Source: DASXRU01 sp039933315 (lineage in GTDB: Bacteria; Acidobacteriota; Blastocatellia; Pyrinomonadales; Pyrinomonadaceae). From it: 24,098 nt of DNA. Location: NCBI GenBank assembly GCA_039933315.1, contig JBDTOI010000052.1, positions 1 to 24,098 on the forward strand, written 5' to 3'. The notes beneath the pieces were generated by a model. The model was given only the letters and a program-made list of their open reading frames with translations. It had not been told where the DNA came from and made no database searches. Each line of letters starts with the position of its first letter. Within the stretch, counting starts at the first letter, position 1. A program made the position numbers and the translations under genes. Positions 20,813-24,098 of this stretch are shown in pieces.

Positions 20813-21799
20813 TCAGAACATTCCTTGTCCGATGGTGGGAAGTTTGCCCGGGGCTGCATTCGAGGCAATTCGATTTGAGGAGCCTCGCGAAAATCTCCAA
20901 CTGAATCCCAGAATGATGCCCGCGTCCCCATGTGTGTTCTGCGCGGAAAGGGTCGTCGCATAGGCAGCGTGTATGTCAAAGGATCTATTTACTGAGAATG
21001 TAGCTCCGCCTCCCACTTGCGTGTAGTTCGCCTTTGCAACCCGGTCATGGATTTCAAACTCCTCCGGAGTTAAACGACCGCCCGCCGGGAATTCACGGCC
21101 TCCATGAGATTTCTGCCAACTTCCAATAAGTCGAAAAGAGATTAATTTGTTGGCAAACCATCCAATCTCCCAGTCGGCATTACTGTGATTCAGATTAAAG
21201 CCCGCAAAGCGTTTGAGTATCGCGTAGGAGTATCGCAAATGAACATAACCGTCCGGAAAGATAGGGTTCAATTGCCGGCCAACGTTTGCTCCGAACCGCA
21301 ACTCGTGAAAGCCTCGGCCGACAGCGGTGTGTCCGCGAACTTCATAGTCATGAGTAGGAATAGTTACGCCAATAAACGGAGTGACCACTAGAGACCGCTT
21401 CAACACATTGTAGCGAAGGTCGATGTGGGTATCCTGAAACTTGGGGTGGAAAAAGCCATCATCATCCGGCCCGTGCGGACGGCGGCCTCGGGCTTCAAAC
21501 CGCGATGGTTCAAACTGCGATGCTACGAACGCCAGATCAAAGTCAACTGCCAGCTTGTCAGTCAGGCCATATGCCAGAGCCATGATTATATTGTGCGTGT
21601 GAATGCGCCCTCGATCTTCCTCAGAGCCCGCGGCGTCAAAGTGGTCACGGACATCGAGTTTTTGATAAGTGAATGTGACTGACCCCTCGCCCTTTTCGGG
21701 CACCCATGCTTGAGCGATTACACTGCGGGCAAGAGCCAGTTGAAGGCCCAAAACCGCAAAGCACACGATAACCGTCTGAGCGATCCTCTTAGCAAGCAT
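20813..21799 (-). CDS. Outer-membrane beta-barrel-like protein (possible phenol_MetA_deg-type)
   Basis: A 328-residue exported protein. It has a signal peptide, MLAKRIAQTVIVCFAVLGLQ and onward, with cleavage near VIAQA|W (30). The mature part is a series of alternating amphipathic strands with many aromatics and turns: GSVTFTYQKLDVRDHF, KLAVDFDLAFVASQF, THIDLRYNVL, LVVTPFIGVTIPTHDY, HELRFGANVGRQL, GYVHLRYSYAI, GGGATFSVNRSFDIHAAYATTLS, DAGIILGFSWRF. This resembles the MetA-pathway/transporter-like outer-membrane barrel family. A disordered tail follows the last strand, so the protein does not end in a C-terminal aromatic strand. The family name is tentative and the substrate unknown. A strong Shine-Dalgarno (GGAGGA) precedes ATG 21799. 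It is the second gene of an operon, 33 bp after the receiver-like gene. Confidence 0.7.
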   Translation of the reverse strand: MLAKRIAQTVIVCFAVLGLQLALARSVIAQAWVPEKGEGSVTFTYQKLDVRDHFDAAGSEEDRGRIHTHNIIMALAYGLTDKLAVDFDLAFVASQFEPSRFEARGRRPHGPDDDGFFHPKFQDTHIDLRYNVLKRSLVVTPFIGVTIPTHDYEVRGHTAVGRGFHELRFGANVGRQLNPIFPDGYVHLRYSYAILKRFAGFNLNHSNADWEIGWFANKLISFRLIGSWQKSHGGREFPAGGRLTPEEFEIHDRVAKANYTQVGGGATFSVNRSFDIHAAYATTLSAQNTHGDAGIILGFSWRFSRGSSNRIASNAAPGKLPTIGQGMF

Positions 21800-21832
21800 A
21801 GCTCGTCCTCCGGGGGTCAGGATGTCAAGTCG

Positions 21833-22336
21833 TTAGACCTTCTTCGAAAGGAGACGGACCCTCGATCGCATTGCTTGTTCAATTGCTTCGAGATAGTGAT
21901 CGGCGCTCTGCGGGTTTGTCACTACATTTTGGTAACGCTTCTGGGCCGCAGTTACCTCAGCCTTCGTTCCCTTCGAAACCACAGCCACGAGCACAGGCTT
22001 TGAAGATGAACCCTGGATCTGATTTTCCAGGCCCGCTGCTTCGGCAACATCGGCTATGACAAGGTCATACTGTCCCGACTTCAGGGCTTCGGTAAGTTTG
22101 TCCGCACCCTGCGCCGCGTAAGACTTATGTCCTACCTTCTTTAACATGGACTGGAGCTGAGTAGCTCTTGAAAAGTTGGAGGGAATATAGATTAGAACTG
22201 CCGCCGGATGAGACACGCGCCGAAACCTTATGCCGCGCCCGATCCGGAGTGCCTTGTCCCCGCAGGCCTCGGCCATGGGGATGCTGAGCAGCGCAATTCC
22301 TGCGATGATCGTAGCTGCAAGTATCATTCTTCGCAT
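21833..22336 (-). CDS. Exported, degenerate receiver-domain-like protein
   Basis: A 167-residue protein with a Sec-type signal peptide, MRRMILAATIIAGIALLSIP and onward, with likely cleavage at AEA|C (24/25). Residues 46-160 look like a CheY-type receiver fold: AVLIYIPSN, a helix with LQSMLKKVGH, YDLVIADVAEA, KPVLVAVVSKGT, NVVTNP and a last helix DHYLEAIEQAM. The Asp in the phospho-acceptor position is kept (D96). The N-terminal acidic pair is absent, and the conserved Lys before Pro142 is Asn141. A phosphorylated receiver outside the cytoplasm makes little sense, so this is probably a receiver-derived binding domain; its function is unknown. ATG 22336 is chosen: AAGGAG lies 8 nt upstream, and the longer frame from 22459 would start inside the promoter. 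It is the first gene of the operon with the beta-barrel. Confidence 0.7.
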   Translation of the reverse strand: MRRMILAATIIAGIALLSIPMAEACGDKALRIGRGIRFRRVSHPAAVLIYIPSNFSRATQLQSMLKKVGHKSYAAQGADKLTEALKSGQYDLVIADVAEAAGLENQIQGSSSKPVLVAVVSKGTKAEVTAAQKRYQNVVTNPQSADHYLEAIEQAMRSRVRLLSKKV

Positions 22337-22446
22337 GTCACTATCTCCTTCGAAGGTAAATCCAAGAGCCTTCTTTGTCTGATCAACGCGAGGAGCGAGG
22401 GGCTTCCGTTTTGCCGCAAGATGGGCCAAGGCTAGTGATGGGTGGC

Positions 22447-22475
22447 ATGCTATGCCCATCTTCTCGCAGAGTCAA
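22447..22475 (-). promoter_or_regulatory. Sigma-70-type promoter of the receiver-like/beta-barrel operon
   Basis: On the minus strand TTGACT (22475-22470) and TAGCAT (22452-22447) are 17 bp apart. The predicted start is near 22440, giving a leader of about 104 nt. The 253-bp gap 22337-22589 otherwise shows only a CCTTCGAAGG palindrome overlapping the Shine-Dalgarno. Confidence 0.6.
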
Positions 22476-22589
22476 CGCGATCTGATTTGGCAGAACCGCA
22501 TTCCTCGTCGTCCAATCATGAACGCGAGAATTCCGTGTGGAACCTCTAACCGGCAGCGAAAGTGTTTTGGGAGCCACGAGCTTTACGTT

Positions 22590-24098
22590 TTACTTCAGCC
22601 CTTCTGCGAGAAATAGATCTCGGAGGGCAGTCCAATAGGTATAGACATAGGATTTTCCGTCCGGCGTAATCTGAACGCCTCCCGGGGTAAGTTCAAGAGC
22701 AACAAACCCAACCTGATCAGGCACAATCTCTGTCCGAAGTTCTCGACGCCCGCTGGAGAGATCAATCCGGAAGATGTTGGTATTGAAATCGCCTGAGCCA
22801 AGGACGTAAAGAGCGCGGCCATCTGCGCTCCATCGAATCGGCCTTTCTCCCATTTCAAGTCCAGGGATTGGCGCAGATTTGGTCCCATCGATCGGAGACA
22901 GATAGTATTTCCCATCCGGTCCCTTATCAGGGGCCCAGACAACCAGCTGCTTCCCATCCGGCGAAACCAGGAGCGCGATTATCCCCTCTTCTGTAATGGG
23001 CCGGGGCTGGCCGCCAGATATGTCCTGGACATAAGAGCGCAAGGCGTGGCCCGGCTCCATGCCCGTGAAGAGTATTTGTTGTCCATCAGGAAACCAGGAT
23101 GCATAGTGATACTCATTGATGTCACCGCGCGGAAGCAACCGCGGCTGCCCTGGGCCAGTCGAGAAGAGCACAAGCTGCGGTTGTGCACTCTCTTGCACCG
23201 CCAGGGCCCATTTCCCATCAGGCGACAGGGCAAAGGGTTTTCCCGGGCCCAGCCGGACCGGTTCATTTGATCCGTCCATTTTTCGAAGATATACAAAGGG
23301 AACTCCACCGACGGCCGTGCCCCATTCGTAGAAGAGCAGGTTGTTTCCGTCAGACGAAATATCAGCCGAGGTAGACCAGTCAAACCAGGCCAGGTCCAGC
23401 TCCTTCTCCGAGCCGGCCGTGGAGACGATCATGCGGCTGCGGGGGATTCCGCGCTGTAGGAGAAGCCGCCCATCGCGGGAGATGTCTTGCAGTCCTACGT
23501 TACCTGGCGGCTGAAAAACCAGTCGCTCGTTACCGGAGAGCGTGACTGCATAAAGAGCATTCACCCTGTTTTTGCCAGCGGAAAACCAGACCTCTTCACC
23601 CGAAGGTGGCCACGCGAGACCCCCGGCAGATTTCCATCCGCTCGATAGTGTCCTCTTTTGGCCGCTGCGGTCCACAGCCATGACCGACCCGCCGGGGTCA
23701 CCCAAAGTTGGGTTATCTGTGAATGCGACCATATCCCCTTTCGGTGATACGCGCATGCCGCTAATTCGGCCCGCAGCTTTGTACAGGACCGTGCCTATCG
23801 GATATTCAAGCTGGTATTGCCCCTCATCATTAGCACGCACTACGGCGAGCTGCTGTCCGTCCGGACCCCAGTCAGCCTGGTAAACATGCTCCATGACTTC
23901 ACGAGGTGTCCCTCCAACCAGCGGCACTCGAGCCAAAGTTCCGTTATGGCAGCCGAACATGTCGACCTCACAATCAAGCAGAATGGCCATCTCTCCGGTG
24001 GAAGAGATTGATTGTATATTGGCCTGGAGTTTGAGCGAGCTGGACTCTGGACTTTCTAAGTGACTGGTGAAAAGTTCTACGGGTTTTCCGTCAAAGGA
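22590..24098 (-). CDS. PD40/TolB-type beta-propeller protein, 3' part (start beyond window)
   Basis: The frame is open from the right edge to TAA at 22590: 502 residues seen, start missing. The internal ATG 23990 is not a start, because coding continues 36 codons upstream (VELFTSHLESPESSSLKLQ). At least ten PD40-like units recur every 40-50 residues: WGPDGQQLAVVR, VSPKGDMVAFTD, ISRDGRLLLQRG, ISSDGNNLLFYEW, LSPDGKWALAVQ, WFPDGQQILFTG, VSPDGKQLVVWAP, WSADGRALYVLGS and ITPDGKSYVYTY, among others. They would form one or two propellers. The end, YWTALRDLFLAEGLK, resembles the C-terminal tail I recall from acidobacterial Ser/Thr protein kinases with TolB-like propellers. The unseen N-terminus is therefore probably a kinase or a winged-helix regulator, but this is inference. 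Confidence 0.8.
   Translation of the reverse strand, partial: SFDGKPVELFTSHLESPESSSLKLQANIQSISSTGEMAILLDCEVDMFGCHNGTLARVPLVGGTPREVMEHVYQADWGPDGQQLAVVRANDEGQYQLEYPIGTVLYKAAGRISGMRVSPKGDMVAFTDNPTLGDPGGSVMAVDRSGQKRTLSSGWKSAGGLAWPPSGEEVWFSAGKNRVNALYAVTLSGNERLVFQPPGNVGLQDISRDGRLLLQRGIPRSRMIVSTAGSEKELDLAWFDWSTSADISSDGNNLLFYEWGTAVGGVPFVYLRKMDGSNEPVRLGPGKPFALSPDGKWALAVQESAQPQLVLFSTGPGQPRLLPRGDINEYHYASWFPDGQQILFTGMEPGHALRSYVQDISGGQPRPITEEGIIALLVSPDGKQLVVWAPDKGPDGKYYLSPIDGTKSAPIPGLEMGERPIRWSADGRALYVLGSGDFNTNIFRIDLSSGRRELRTEIVPDQVGFVALELTPGGVQITPDGKSYVYTYWTALRDLFLAEGLK

Noticed and set aside
22337..22459. 41-codon N-terminal extension of the receiver-like gene
   Set aside because: It would start inside the promoter spacer and put the signal peptide in the middle of the protein; a good ribosome site precedes ATG 22336.

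Overview
The window is ordinary chromosomal DNA of moderate GC content. It most likely comes from an Acidobacteriota-like bacterium, perhaps class Blastocatellia. This rests on the mix of genes: a PD40/TolB-type propeller ending in a DLFLAEGLK-like tail, a lone PEP-CTERM protein, acidobacterial-looking minor pilins, an Ogg2 glycosylase and many GTG/TTG starts. No 16S rRNA, tRNA, CRISPR array, transposase or phage gene is visible, so the taxonomy is an inference.

Left part (1-3330): a truncated exported TPR plus retropepsin-like aspartic protease gene and an Ogg2-family 8-oxoguanine glycosylase lie on the minus strand. A dacB-type D,D-carboxypeptidase (PBP4) lies divergently on the plus strand and ends at a bidirectional hairpin terminator.

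Type IV pilus block (3357-10706): a minus-strand operon encodes four pseudopilin-like proteins (FimT/GspH-like, PilV-like, PilW-like, PilX-like), followed by a zinc-ribbon membrane protein. It is divergent from plus-strand pilT and an NtrC-family response regulator with an intact GAFTGA loop. The 589-bp divergent region holds the most striking signal in the window. There are two outward-facing sigma-54 (-24/-12) promoters, one at 7375-7390 on the minus strand and one at 7656-7671 on the plus strand. Between them lie two near-identical 15-bp palindromes, GTCACCTKAGGTYAC, at 7455-7469 and 7578-7592. Each palindrome centre is 85-86 bp from the -12 element of the nearer promoter, so the region is nearly mirror-symmetric. 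It reads as a shared enhancer system for the pilins and the retraction motor, and the NtrC-like regulator downstream of pilT is the obvious candidate activator.

Middle part (10714-16396): the lipid II flippase MurJ with a long N-terminal tail, just 7 bp after the regulator; a PEP-CTERM secreted protein followed by two hairpin terminators; bifunctional NAD(P)HX repair enzyme NnrE/NnrD with a promoter that predicts a leaderless mRNA; TsaE; and a bacilliredoxin whose Shine-Dalgarno lies in a hairpin.

Right part (16505-24098): recG, rsmD and tsaD on the plus strand, separated by palindromic intergenic repeats. Then come minus-strand genes: a two-gene operon for an exported degenerate receiver-domain protein and an outer-membrane beta-barrel-like protein, and the 3' part of a PD40 propeller gene, possibly the C-terminus of a Ser/Thr kinase, that runs off the right edge. 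TsaD and TsaE both act in t6A tRNA modification, and MurJ and DacB both act on peptidoglycan. The rest are unlinked housekeeping functions.
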